Shown here: one piece after another, positions 38,690 through 48,175 of the stretch | Position numbering within the stretch: the stretch's first letter is position 1 | Layout: the number at the start of each line of letters is the position of its first letter | Origin: Polytrichum commune | Lineage: Eukaryota > Streptophyta > Polytrichopsida > Polytrichales > Polytrichaceae | Length of the DNA stretch: 64,000 nucleotides | Direction of reading: 5' to 3' | Assembly (NCBI GenBank): GCA_950295325.1 | Contig: OX485807.1 | Span: 45,556,796 to 45,620,795 of the forward strand | Program-made: the position numbers and the translations under genes | The notes under the pieces: generated by a model | Told to the model about the DNA's origin: nothing | What the model saw: the letters and a program-made list of their open reading frames with translations, nothing else | The model's database searches: none

Positions 38690-38917
38690 ACTCCTCGGAG
38701 AGGATCGGTGGGGAGCTGCGACGCTATGCTCCGAACCCTGCGGCGACGAGCGAGAGAAGGCGGACGAGGACTATGTTATGCTATGTCCATCTCAAGCAGA
38801 ACGGAAATTTTGTGCAAACACAAGAAGAATTGGACCATTGGTGGCAACAAAAACATACAAGGGGAACAACATACATTGGGACACGGATGCAAACATATGG
38901 GCGCCAAAAATAATAAT

Positions 38918-38923
38918 TTTATT
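38918..38923 (-). terminator. Candidate AATAAA polyadenylation signal for the ParB/methyltransferase gene
   Basis: On the minus strand AATAAA lies about 300 nt past the last in-frame stop of the ParB/methyltransferase frame and before the HAD phosphatase gene. Position fits a 3' end, but plant poly(A) signals are loose. Confidence 0.25.
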
Positions 38924-39186
38924 TTTACAAATCTCTATGTACAATTTGATTGGGGGGGGGGGGGACCGCGGTGAACGAGGGCATTCACACTATCCTAATT
39001 CTACATCTACAAAATTGGTTGCGCGCCGCCAAGGTCGAGCATAGTCGAGTGCAGGTGAGACGAAGGGGATCGCGGGGGGGCACGTTGGGGGGAGGGGGAG
39101 CAAGTGTAGAGCATGGGGGGCAGGGGGTGTGCATTTCCTCCTAGCAAGGGGGACACGACCACGCCAACAAGACAATGACCCAGGAA

Positions 39187-39600
39187 GTTTGGGTCGGTCG
39201 ACCCAAACTGGGGAGGGCTCAGTGTATTATCTCGCCCTGGTCATGTCTCGACGATGTGGAAGCCTCCACCGTCCCCGCTGTCCCGCCTCTCTCGCCACCG
39301 CCTTCTCCGACGACGTCAGGAACCTTCTCCTGCAAACGATCGGCATCAGGCCCTTGTCCTAAACCAATCTCCGCATTTGCATCATGCATGGGTTCATCGA
39401 TTTGGTTAGGAGTAGAGGTATCACCAGGCCCTTGCAAGCCTTCAACATCTAGCATGGCCGTGTCTAGTTGACACCCATGTTGGTCAAGGGAGGACTGCGC
39501 TGCAACGGGGTTTGGGTCGGGCGACCCAAACTGTCCTGCATCTGGAGAGGGCCCTTCGGACACTCCAGTGGATGGTGGGTTTGGGTCGGTCGACCCAAAC
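39187..39600. repeat. Three 22-bp palindromes in the 3' part of the ParB/methyltransferase frame
   Basis: Copies at 39187-39208, 39510-39531 and 39579-39600. Half-site GTTTGGGTCG faces its inverted complement across two variable bases. The last two are read as FGSPDPNP and FGSTDPNP in the extension frame. Confidence 0.9.
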
Positions 39601-39758
39601 ATCCTGGGGTCGTCCGATTGGTGAGGGGGCGCCATGACTATCGGGGGCCGAAGTGGTGGAGGGCCCAAAGGGGAGGAGGCTCCAGAGACGCGCCAGATGT
39701 TGGGGTCATCCACTTGCTGGACCGGCGCGTACGGAACTTGGTGGGGCCGCATCAAGTG
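39219..39758 (-). CDS. In-frame open extension after TAG of the ParB/methyltransferase gene (Pro-rich)
   Basis: After the TAG at 39761-39759 the same frame stays open for 179 codons to a stop at 39219. The product is rich in Pro, Gly, Asp and Gln. It includes two copies of the 22-bp palindrome read as FGSTDPNP and FGSPDPNP, and it ends in an acidic and Gly-rich tail (VVGEGGGERGG). It may be a read-through or formerly coding C-terminus, or GC-rich 3' UTR that is open by chance. The palindrome contributes no stops in any frame, which makes chance openness easier. Confidence 0.35.
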   Translation of the reverse strand, partial: HLMRPHQVPYAPVQQVDDPNIWRVSGASSPLGPPPLRPPIVMAPPHQSDDPRMFGSTDPNPPSTGVSEGPSPDAGQFGSPDPNPVAAQSSLDQHGCQLDTAMLDVEGLQGPGDTSTPNQIDEPMHDANAEIGLGQGPDADRLQEKVPDVVGEGGGERGGTAGTVEASTSSRHDQGEIIH

Positions 39759-42700
39759 CTAGAAGCTGAAAGACGATTGCGGCACAGGCTGCTGAGGGAT
39801 GCTCTGCGGAGGGAAGCCGGGGGGCAAGTGCGGGAAGGAGCTGGAGGGAGCCACCACCAAACCTTGCGCCCACATTCCTTGTATCACTTGTGATATCAAT
39901 TCGGCGTGGGACGGAGGTTGGGCCATCGCCCTCTGTCGTTCCTGCTCCAACAGGAGAGCCCTTAGCTCTGCTACCTCGTTCCGCATTGAGGGTTCTTCCG
40001 CGGCAGCCTTCTGCAGGCGGACTCGCTGCTCCTCGTCCCTCCTCATCTTCTCGTTCGCCTCCTCCACAGTCAGGACCTCGGGCTTCACCCTAACCATGCC
40101 AGCGAACGCTGTCGGGGACGGGGGATCTGATCTTAGCCGTTTGGCGAGCTCAATGTCATCGTCGTCCTCGCTGCTTATGGCAATGGTCTCCTCCACGGAG
40201 TAGTCGCCATACAGCTTCTTCCCCTTCATCTTCCTCCTCTCCCTGAACGTGGCAGTCGCGTCCCTGGAGTACATGTCCCGTGCATCGTCCACCGTTAGGA
40301 CGGGCACGAGCTTACTCTGCGGGGTTGCCGCCCGCATCGCCTTCTTCCGTTGAGGGGCTTCGGATTCTTGCGTGAAGCCCGTTGCCCCTTCCTCCACGTC
40401 GCCTTCCTTCTCCGCCTCCTCGTGCTCCTCTTCTTCCTCCTCCTCCTCGACATCGCCACCTTCTGTGCGGGACGGATTGCCCGGATGCAACCCGACAAGA
40501 GGTTCGGGTTCTTGGGTTGTGGCCCTCATGGCCATTTCTTCCGGGTTGATCCGCCTCACCCTATCAAGAGGGTTTTCGCCCCCCTGAACAACCTCGTCGA
40601 CGTAGCTACCCGGGATCCAATCGAGGATGTCCATCTTCTTCGCCAACGATCTCTGCGTCCTGTAAAATGGCAGATCGCCATCCTCTATGTAGGAGTATAT
40701 ACTCAGCCCCGACATCTACACAATCCAAGTTATATAGACATTAGAATTAGGCGAGGGACATAAACAAGACCAAGTACAATGTGTAGTTTGGGTCGATCGA
40801 CCCAAACCAACAAAGAGCCTAGTTTGGGTCGATCGACCAAACCAACAAAGAGACTAGTTTGGGTCGATCGACCCAAACCAACAAAGAGCCTAGTTTGGGT
40901 CGATCGACCCAAACCAACACAGAGCCTAGTTTGGGTCGATCGACCCAAACTGCGCACGAGTTATAGAAAGTCGCTTACCATGGCAGCATAGATAGGTTTA
41001 GAGCCTCCGAAGACGTTGAAGATGCAATCCCCTCTCCTCGTCAGCGTCCTCATCATTCTCACGTAAAATTCCATCCGCAGCTCATCTAAAGGATAGTTCG
41101 CGTATTTAGCCTCGTCGTAGAGGCACTTGTTGACACCCAACCCTTCTGGAACTTGGAAGAGTTTGTCCATCCGGGATATAGGGTGGTTCGGCACCTTCAG
41201 CAACTCCGCTTTGTACACGAAGTACAAACACAAGACGTTGACGAACTTGGTCTTCTTGTCCCTCAACGTCGTGTAAGCTCCCTCCGCCGGTGCGGCGATG
41301 TAGTGAGACTTGGAGACTGCATACTCCGGCTGCAGTTTCCGGACAAGCTCGTACACCTGCTCCGCCCTCCTATCCTCGACTATCCAAAGCCAGATATCTA
41401 CCTCCCTGAACTTAGGGCTTGCATAATCGACGAACTTAGATAGGAAGGGGTCATAGAAGAGGGTGCTCATCGTGCCCTCAAATGAGCTTCCAGGAATATT
41501 CCTGAAATCAATCATCCCAAAAGGAAAGCGGTCCCTTGCTTTCGTCCTTATCGCCATTCTGGCGTCTTGACCTGGCCAGCCCTGAATTTTCAACGGGTCG
41601 GCGGTGACAAGGTTGAAGTACGCTTCCCCTTCAAACTGGACAATCTTCTTCTCCTTGATGAAGTTCGAGAACGCACGCGTTGTGTGATCCGGAAGCGCCC
41701 GGTTCTTCCCACCCTTCACCATCTTGGCCCGCAAGAAGTCGTCCCCCGCTTCCCTTATTAGAGCCGCCATGGAGGCACTGGTGAACTTATATTCAGCTTT
41801 GAATGCTCTCCAGTTAGCCTCATGGACCTCGCCGTCCACGACAATATTCCTCTCTGGCACTAGTTTATGCAGCTCCTGCACGATAGTCGTCTTCTTTTTC
41901 CTGTTCTCCGTCCATTCCTTCATGGTGTAGCATGAAGGAACGAAGGATTTGGGCTTTTGGAAGACAATCTTCGGGTGCACCCAACACCTCTTCGCCGTGG
42001 GTGCCACGTGCAGGATGTGAGATGCCGCCTTCTCCACCTCCGTCTCTGACAGCCCTTGAAGAGTTCTAAAGAACTCTCTCACGAGAGGCTTCATCTGCTT
42101 GAAGCGCGAGGTTTGGCTGAAGAAAATGCCAGTGTCGGGGTCGATCAAATCCCCCGTCTCGTGCTTTTCAAACACGGTTTTCCACTTCCTCCAAACTGAG
42201 TCAGATGCTGTAATCAAGTAAATCTCCCCCTTGAGGTCGCTGTATTTCTTTTGCTTGTGGCTCGAATTATCAATGGAGGAGAATTTGTTGATCATTTGGT
42301 ATTTGAAATCCTGCACGTCCACAAAACAGAACATTTGAATGCGTGTTAGATATGTACATGTGATTTCCAACCCATATCATGACCAACATCTACAACAAGA
42401 GTTTGGGTCGATCGACCCAAACTAAATAAACTAGCTGCATCAGGAGTTTGGGTCGGTCGACCCAAACTAAATAAACAAGGCTGCATCAGGAGTTTGGGTC
42501 GGTCGACCTAAACAATACTCACCTCCCATTTGGGATTCTTGTCCTTCGCATTCTCCCTCTCCTTGGGAGGCCTACCATAGAACTCCCACACCTCCCGCGA
42601 GGCCATGATATTCCTTATCCAGGAAGCTTGGTAGGCCCTCTTCTTATTTCCCATATTGAAGTACCGGGAGATGTCGCTGAGCTTGGTCTCGTCGTCAGAC

Positions 42701-43350
42701 CACACCACCAGTGCCTTCCAAACCTTCAGCTTTTCCTTCTGATTGTTCGGATCATCCCACTCATTCATGAGTTGGATTTTCTTGGATGCCTCCACGCTGT
42801 GTTGGCCGTCTATGAGCCAAAAATCGCCCTTTTGAATTGTGGGCCACATTTCAGGTGTAGGCATTTTCTTGAGACCCTGTGGCATCACTACTATCGTTTG
42901 CCTGTCGTCTTTAAACTGCTCGCAAACGATCTGCGCGATTATCCAGTCAACGTAGGCGTCCTCCTTTGCCCGGACACACTTCTCCGGTGGCGCTAGATGG
43001 CACTGGCTGATGTTCACGTCGAACTTAAAATCCCTGCCCATGAAAAAACAGTGGGAGCATTTCGTCGTGAAATTGTTCACGATTTTCTGCAGCTCCCCTG
43101 CATCCACCTCTTCGCCGGGCTTCGGCATGCGCAACTCCGGTGAGACTGGCTCGTCAGTCATCACAGATGACTCTCTCCCCCTCTTGGATGGAGTTGTTTG
43201 ACGGCTCCCAGAAGGTGTAGGCGTCTCGCTATCCGCAGGTGTTTGGGAGGGAGTGGTCCTCCGCGAGTCAGCCGGTACTGGTCGCGGCTTCCTCACCGAT
43301 TGAGGTCTTGACGACCCTGCTCCTTCCTCTGTGGTTGCTTTCCGCCTCAC
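39759..43350 (-). CDS. ParB-like domain fused to a degenerate N4/N6-type DNA methyltransferase (spliced)
   Basis: Exons on the minus strand are 43350-42523, 42310-40979 and 40715-39759. The introns are 42311-42522 (GTGAGT donor, GTGCAG acceptor) and 40716-40978 (GTAAGC donor, TTGTGTAG acceptor), both phase 0. A basic Ser/Thr/Pro-rich leader of about 70 residues precedes a ParB/sulfiredoxin-type domain: YVDWIIAQIV, QTIVVMPQG and LIDGQHSVEASK (DGQHS at residues 181-185 counted from 43350; the usual motif is DGxHR). The second half ends in RRGDCIFNVFGGSKPIYAAM followed by MSGLSIYSYIEDGDLPFYR. This matches the C-terminal AdoMet-binding motif I of beta-class N4/N6 DNA methyltransferases (GD-VLDPFxGSGTT-AA--GR-YIGIE). 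The catalytic DPPY motif is not obvious (MIDFRNIP lies at about the right place), so it may be a binding-only derivative. The C-terminal about 200 residues are acidic, with KR-rich and Gln/Pro-rich tracts. ParB-methyltransferase fusions are known from phages and bacterial mobile DNA. Codon 43350 is GTG, so the true start is further upstream. Confidence 0.7.
40786..40950. repeat. Five tandem palindromes inside an intron (36-bp period)
   Basis: Copies start at 40786, 40822, 40857, 40893 and 40929, separated by CCAACAAAGAGCCTA-type linkers. All have the fully symmetric AT centre (GGGTCGATCGACCC). One lacks a single C. All lie within the intron 40716-40978. Confidence 0.92.
42401..42513. repeat. 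Three palindromes inside an intron (about 45-bp period)
   Basis: Copies at 42401-42422, 42446-42467 and 42492-42513, with TAAATAAAC and GCTGCATCAGGA linkers. All lie in the 212-bp intron 42311-42522. The last copy touches the splice donor region. Confidence 0.92.
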
Positions 43351-43356
43351 GGGTTG

Positions 43357-43848
43357 CTAAGACTTGGTTTTGCTCTGCAGGGCTTTGTTGAGCACGCTGA
43401 TTGCATGCTTTAGTTTCGTGAATCTGCTCGACACCTTTGTGTTCGATGTACTGTTATCGATGAATATGGACTCCGGTTTGATGACGTCTGGTTCTACACA
43501 TGTTTCTTTTGCATAGATAGCGTCAAAGGGTTCGGAGAACTGGTGCATAAACATATGCGCGTTCTGGACAGCGTTGTTCTCGAGGATGACATCCACGTAG
43601 TCTCCAAGAGACTGAACCGATGCCACCTCCCACCCCGTAAGAGTAGCCCATGTGTGCTTCTCCACGGTCCCAACCTTCACAACAAAAATCATTTTGTATT
43701 GCGAACCCTTAACCACTTGTATAGACCACGCGAGGACAAGCCCGTCCTTAGGGGAATAGGTGTCATCCTGCGGGGTTTCGTGCTCCTGCCACAACATGTC
43801 CGGCGCAGGCATGAACCACCTTTCGCCGGGTCTTTTCTTTGGAGCCAT
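43357..43848 (-). CDS. N-terminal exon in the same frame as the ParB-like gene (163 codons, ends in TAG)
   Basis: The ATG at 43848 (MAPKKRPGERWF) directly follows a strong acceptor (TTTTCTTACAG at 43849 and above), so an upstream non-coding exon is likely. The 163-residue product has a mixed beta-rich pattern (LVLAWSIQVVKG, KMIFVVKVG) and no family I recognise. It stops at TAG (43359-43357), but the next codons (CAA CCC GTG AGG) stay in the same frame and run straight into the ParB-like reading frame. It is therefore either the first part of one long protein interrupted by a nonsense codon or leaky stop, or a separate small gene. Continuity of frame and strand favours the single-protein view. 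Confidence 0.55.
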   Translation of the reverse strand: MAPKKRPGERWFMPAPDMLWQEHETPQDDTYSPKDGLVLAWSIQVVKGSQYKMIFVVKVGTVEKHTWATLTGWEVASVQSLGDYVDVILENNAVQNAHMFMHQFSEPFDAIYAKETCVEPDVIKPESIFIDNSTSNTKVSSRFTKLKHAISVLNKALQSKTKS

Positions 43849-43874
43849 CTGTAAGAAAATAATGTGCAATGTTA

Positions 43875-44259
43875 GTTTCGGTCGTTCGACCCAAACATCT
43901 ACGACATGAATAGGTTTAGGTGGATTGTATATTTATATATTTCAGCATCATTTGTATTGATAATAAGAATGTTTTGATTATTGGGTGGATTTGCATTTTA
44001 TATTGTTTGTGACATGCAGGATTACTTGATACTTTTCCTTGATACATTCCTTGATTATTATTTTTTAGTGGATGTGAATTTTATATTGATGCAAAAATCA
44101 TGGATTTCTTTATGAGTTTATAATTAGAAGACGTTGTTTGGGTCGTTCGGCCCAAACATGATGCTTTGTTTTGTGTTTGGGTCGGTCGACCCAAACAAGA
44201 GGCTGTGTTTGGGTCGACCGACCCAAACCTGTGGCCGTGTTTGGGTCGTCTCCCCAAAC
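43875..44259. repeat. Palindromes upstream of the ParB-like gene
   Basis: Copies at 43875-43896 (one arm mismatched), 44136-44157, 44175-44196, 44207-44228 and 44239-44259 (degenerate). They lie just upstream of the acceptor at 43849, hence probably in the first intron or leader of the minus-strand gene. Confidence 0.85.
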
Positions 44260-44502
44260 TTTCCTATTTTAATGTAATTTTTAAAAGTTGGCACGTAGCA
44301 TATACAATGCTTATGCGTTGTGTATGCTACAATACCTTCAATTGACAAACACTTATTGCATATAATAAAAGAAAATACCTTTGTTGTATGTAGCAGTTGT
44401 TGTAAACTGTTGCTTTAGAACAGGTGTTCTTCTTCCAATAACACAGAAACAGTTGAATGTAACCTCTCACACAAATCCACAATCTCTCATACAACTCCTA
44501 GA

Positions 44503-44930
44503 TCTCTTTTGAATCTCTCAAACAACAATTCAATACTTCAAACAACCTCTGAATCTCTAAGAACAAGTGAATCTCTCAAAACAATAACTGACTCTCTCAA
44601 ATGACTTAGATATCTCTCAAACAACAATTGAGTGTTTCAAACAACCTCTGAATCCCTAAGAACAAGTGAATCTCTCAAAACAATGACTGACTCTCTCAAA
44701 TGACTTTTGTATCTCTCAAACAACAATTGAGTGTTTCAAACAACCTCTGAATCCCTAAGAACAAGTGAATCTCTCAAAACAATGACTGACTCTCTCAAAT
44801 GACTTTTGTATCTCTCAAACAACAATTGAGTGTTTCAAACAACCTCTGAATCCCTAAGAACAAGTGAATCTCTCAAAACAATGACTGACTCTCTCAAATG
44901 ACTTTTGTATCTCTCAAACACCTCCTGATT
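44503..44930. repeat. 99-bp tandem repeat, about four copies
   Basis: The unit contains CTAAGAACAAGTGAATCTC at 44557, 44656, 44755 and 44854 and phrases such as CTCTCAAACAACAATTGAG. The last three copies are almost identical and the first is diverged. It lies between the two divergent transcription units of the transposon. Confidence 0.9.
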
Positions 44931-45299
44931 ATCTTATAGAACTCCTAAATCTCACAAACTCTCCAACTACAATACAGCCTCCAAAACCCGCAAGCTTAGA
45001 ATGTTGGAAAACCCTTCAACAATCTTCTACTTACTTCACTCTACAACAATCACTCTACTAACTCTCACGCACTCTAAAACTCTCTCCTTAGGTTTCTGTT
45101 CTATTGCAAACACTTCCTAACTTCTACAGCAAGAGAAGGGAGGGAAGGAGAAGAATCAGTAGGCGCCAAAGCAACAAGAAGGGAGGGAAGAGAAGAAAAT
45201 CGCCACCCTGAATCGCCACGGCGCTTCGCGAAAGCGGCGCTTCGCGAAAGCGGCGCTTCAGGAGAGGCGGCGCTTCCACAAGAGGCGCGGAGCGAATGC

Positions 45300-45470
45300 T
45301 TGGCGCGGAGAGAGAGAGAAAGAGCGAAAAGTTGTGACGGCTGGGGTTTTGTATGCCTCGGGAATTGGCCCCCAACCGCACGAATAGGGTGCCAACGGGA
45401 TTAGGGCACCAACGGAATTAGGATTACGGGGAACCCTAAATCCTAAAGCCAAACTGTAAACCCTTAGCGG
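45300..45470 (-). promoter_or_regulatory. Candidate promoter and CT-rich leader of the minus-strand genes
   Basis: Read on the minus strand there are AACCCTAAATCC-like boxes, then GCATACAAAACC, then a CT-rich run (45308-45325) and a CpG-rich segment with tandem TTCGCGAAGCGCCGC units (45226-45262). This resembles a plant core promoter followed by a 5' leader. No coding start is evident before 43848. Position between divergent genes supports the reading; no direct proof. Confidence 0.3.
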
Positions 45471-45506
45471 GCATTAGTATTTTCAAGACACTTTGGAGTA
45501 CCCTAA

Positions 45507-46037
45507 TGGGGCATTCCCACTTGACTTTAGTTAAGACCCTCACTATTTTATAAAGACCGGGTAAAGCTCCCTCGGTTATAGCGGAGGCATCCAACTATCC
45601 CAATGCACCTACAAGAACTTGCTCCGGAGATTTTCAAGTAGGTTTTAGTTAAGTAGCTTTCACACATGTTCATGGTTTTATCTACCAAGCAATGAATGTT
45701 GGGTAGTTTTTGTCCCATCCCCAAATGCCTTACTACTCACCTATCTTACCATCGGTTTTTGTTAATGAAGCTCCTCGTGCCCTCATAGCTAAGACTAAAA
45801 AGCAACCAATCACAAGGGTGGGAGGCGACACTTTTAAAATTCCTATATTCTTGCCTAATGTTTAGGTACCGATGGGAGCGTCGGTGGTTGAGGCTTAAAA
45901 CCTCCACTTTTAAGCCATGCCACATCATTTGCCACCTAGGCTCGGCACTAAAAAGAGCCATATGTGTGAAACCTAGATAACTAAAACCGCATTTAGACTA
46001 ATACTACTTCTAACTAATGTCAAGTGGGAATGCCCCA
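45507..46037. mobile_element. 531-bp Harbinger-like MITE nested in the giant transposon
   Basis: Ends TGGGGCATTCCCACTTGAC and its inverted complement (TTAGTTA follows with a small offset). TAA flanks both sides (45504-45506 and 46038-46040). A 3-bp TAA TSD with G-rich ends is typical of PIF/Harbinger MITEs. Confidence 0.7.
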
Positions 46038-46484
46038 TAAGGTGCACATCAAATGCGGTATTCTACAAAATGAAACCATTTATACAACTAATGCATTTTT
46101 ACAACGCAACGTTATCCTAAAACTAAGACTTAACCCCTACTCACATGACACCATAACCTAAATTTCCCAAACAAGTTGAAATCATTGGTTTCTCTTTTGT
46201 TTGAGCAAGTTAGAAAAATAATACAATTGCGTGACATTTAACGATGTAATCGTTGACATTTAGACTTTACCAATGATGCCAAGAACTCACACAATATGCA
46301 ATGAATAAAAAATATAACCCCCGTCCCCCAACATGAAATTCGGAAATTTAGGATATTTGAATGTGTTTGCTAAATGTATACCTTCCCCAAGAGCATTTTC
46401 TCAGGGTTTGGAATTGCATGATCCTTATGTCGAAATGCTAACATGCTCAAGTTTTTAGTAAATCCCTTACATACTCACTTGAAT

Positions 46485-47314
46485 GAATCACATAGTCGCC
46501 AATAAACCATGGATCGTGATATATGTACTTCGAATGTGATATAAAAGTAAATCGGAGAACCACAACATCAAATGAAGCCCTTTGACGCAATCATGTTGTT
46601 ATTGAATGTTCCCTCCACGTATATTACATAATGGCGCAAGATAAAGTTCATGTTGTTTGTATGTGGAGGTAGCAGTGAACAACTACGAATTTTTGTATTT
46701 AGGGTTTAGGGTTTAGGGTTTAGGAGTTAGGTTTATAACATATTAATCTATCCAATATTAACATATAACATTGACTTACTGGTGAGAATAGGTTTTTACT
46801 GGAAGGTAATAGAAAAGACGATCTTGATTATGTTTATTTGTTATTACGGACGTTTAAACGTGATATAGTGAATGGTCTTGTGTTTATTCAAATAACATGA
46901 AATGTTGTGGATGTTATTAGGGGTAAGGGGTTCAACTTTGGATGTTTTGCTCACTTTAAGGAATCACATAGTCGCCAATAAACCATGGTTCATGATGTAT
47001 TTAATATATGGAATGTGATGCAAAAGTAAATAAGAGAAGCACAACATCAAATGAAGCCATTCACGCAATCATGTTCTTATTCATTGTTCCCTCCACATGT
47101 ATTGGATAATGGAGAAAGATATAACAGATATTGTTTGCATAATATGAAGAAGAGTCTAATAGGAAGGTTATAGTAAATACAATCTTGATCATGTTAATAT
47201 GTTATTTGGGACGTTTAAACATGATATACTAATTGGTTTTGTATTTTGTCAATACGTATTTCATGTTGTGGATGTTATAAGGGTTTAGGGTCCAACTTTG
47301 GATGTTTTGGTCAC
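46485..47314. repeat. Diverged direct duplication inside the transposon
   Basis: 46485-46954 and 46963-47314 share GAATCACATAGTCGCCAATA, CACAACATCAAATGAAGCC, GACGTTTAAAC and CAACTTTGGATGTTTTG in order. No coding frame is conserved between them. Confidence 0.8.
46698..46724 (+). repeat. Interstitial plant telomere-type repeats
   Basis: Almost four TTTAGGG units. A second short tract is at 47472-47490. Both lie inside the giant transposon. Confidence 0.9.
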
Positions 47315-47900
47315 ACACATTAGTAAACTTGAAGTGAACTTGAGGATGGATTGAAATAACATTAAAAGATTGAACCAAAAAGCGACATTGCTAGTTAGTA
47401 TCCCCTTAACAACGTCCACATACGTTTATCATTGCCACACTTCCATGCGAGATAACAGAGCCGCAATGTTCTAGGGTTTAGGGTTTAGGGGAGACAAATA
47501 AATAATTTTATTCATCATGACAATGGCCTCAAGCCTTGGAAACTCTCTCATAATTGCAACCTCCAAATGGCCCCAACCCCACCTAAATAGGTTTGCACTT
47601 GAAAGCATTGAATGGAGTTGTGGTTGGGTATACATATTGGTTAAAATATACCGTTGTGACACTTGAAAAAATTAATGTGGCCGCCACCCTTCCTTCCAAT
47701 GTCGTATGTCATATACACACAAAACCAAAAAAAGATTAAATATCATAGACTAAGACATATGACGGCTGGGGTATGAGAGGGGCATTGAAAGATGCGCATT
47801 TTCTACAATAAACAGAAAACGGGGAATTTTGTCAGGAGGTTTGAAATAACAAGGCGGGAAAGGCATCCAATGAGGAAGTCGGGCAAGTGGAGGTGGATAG

Positions 47901-47907
47901 TATAAAG
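47901..47907 (+). promoter_or_regulatory. Candidate TATA box for the transposase-like gene
   Basis: TATAAAG lies upstream of the transposase start and is followed about 30 bp later by a pyrimidine-rich tract, the usual plant arrangement of TATA box, start site and CT-rich leader. If used, the leader would contain a 5' untranslated intron ending at the acceptor at 49472, and that intron would hold the 48.2-49.3 kb palindrome array. No donor is obvious. RNA data are needed. Confidence 0.45.
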
Positions 47908-48175
47908 GGGCGCACCCCCCAAAAGTTGGTTCTTTTTTGCTCTTCTCCCACTCCTGAATTCGTAGAGAGAACTCTTAGTCGGAGCTGTACTTCGAGGTTC
48001 GTTCACGCTGTTGTTCATGAGGACCTATTCACAGCATGCAAGTCCGCAGTGAACTTTGCAATGAGATGAAATTCCACACACCTCTCAATATCCGCTGCAT
48101 TATACGCCGCATTATACGCTGTATTATACGTCGGTCGACACTAGTGTTGGCGGGTTTCAGTCTGACCCTTGTGAG

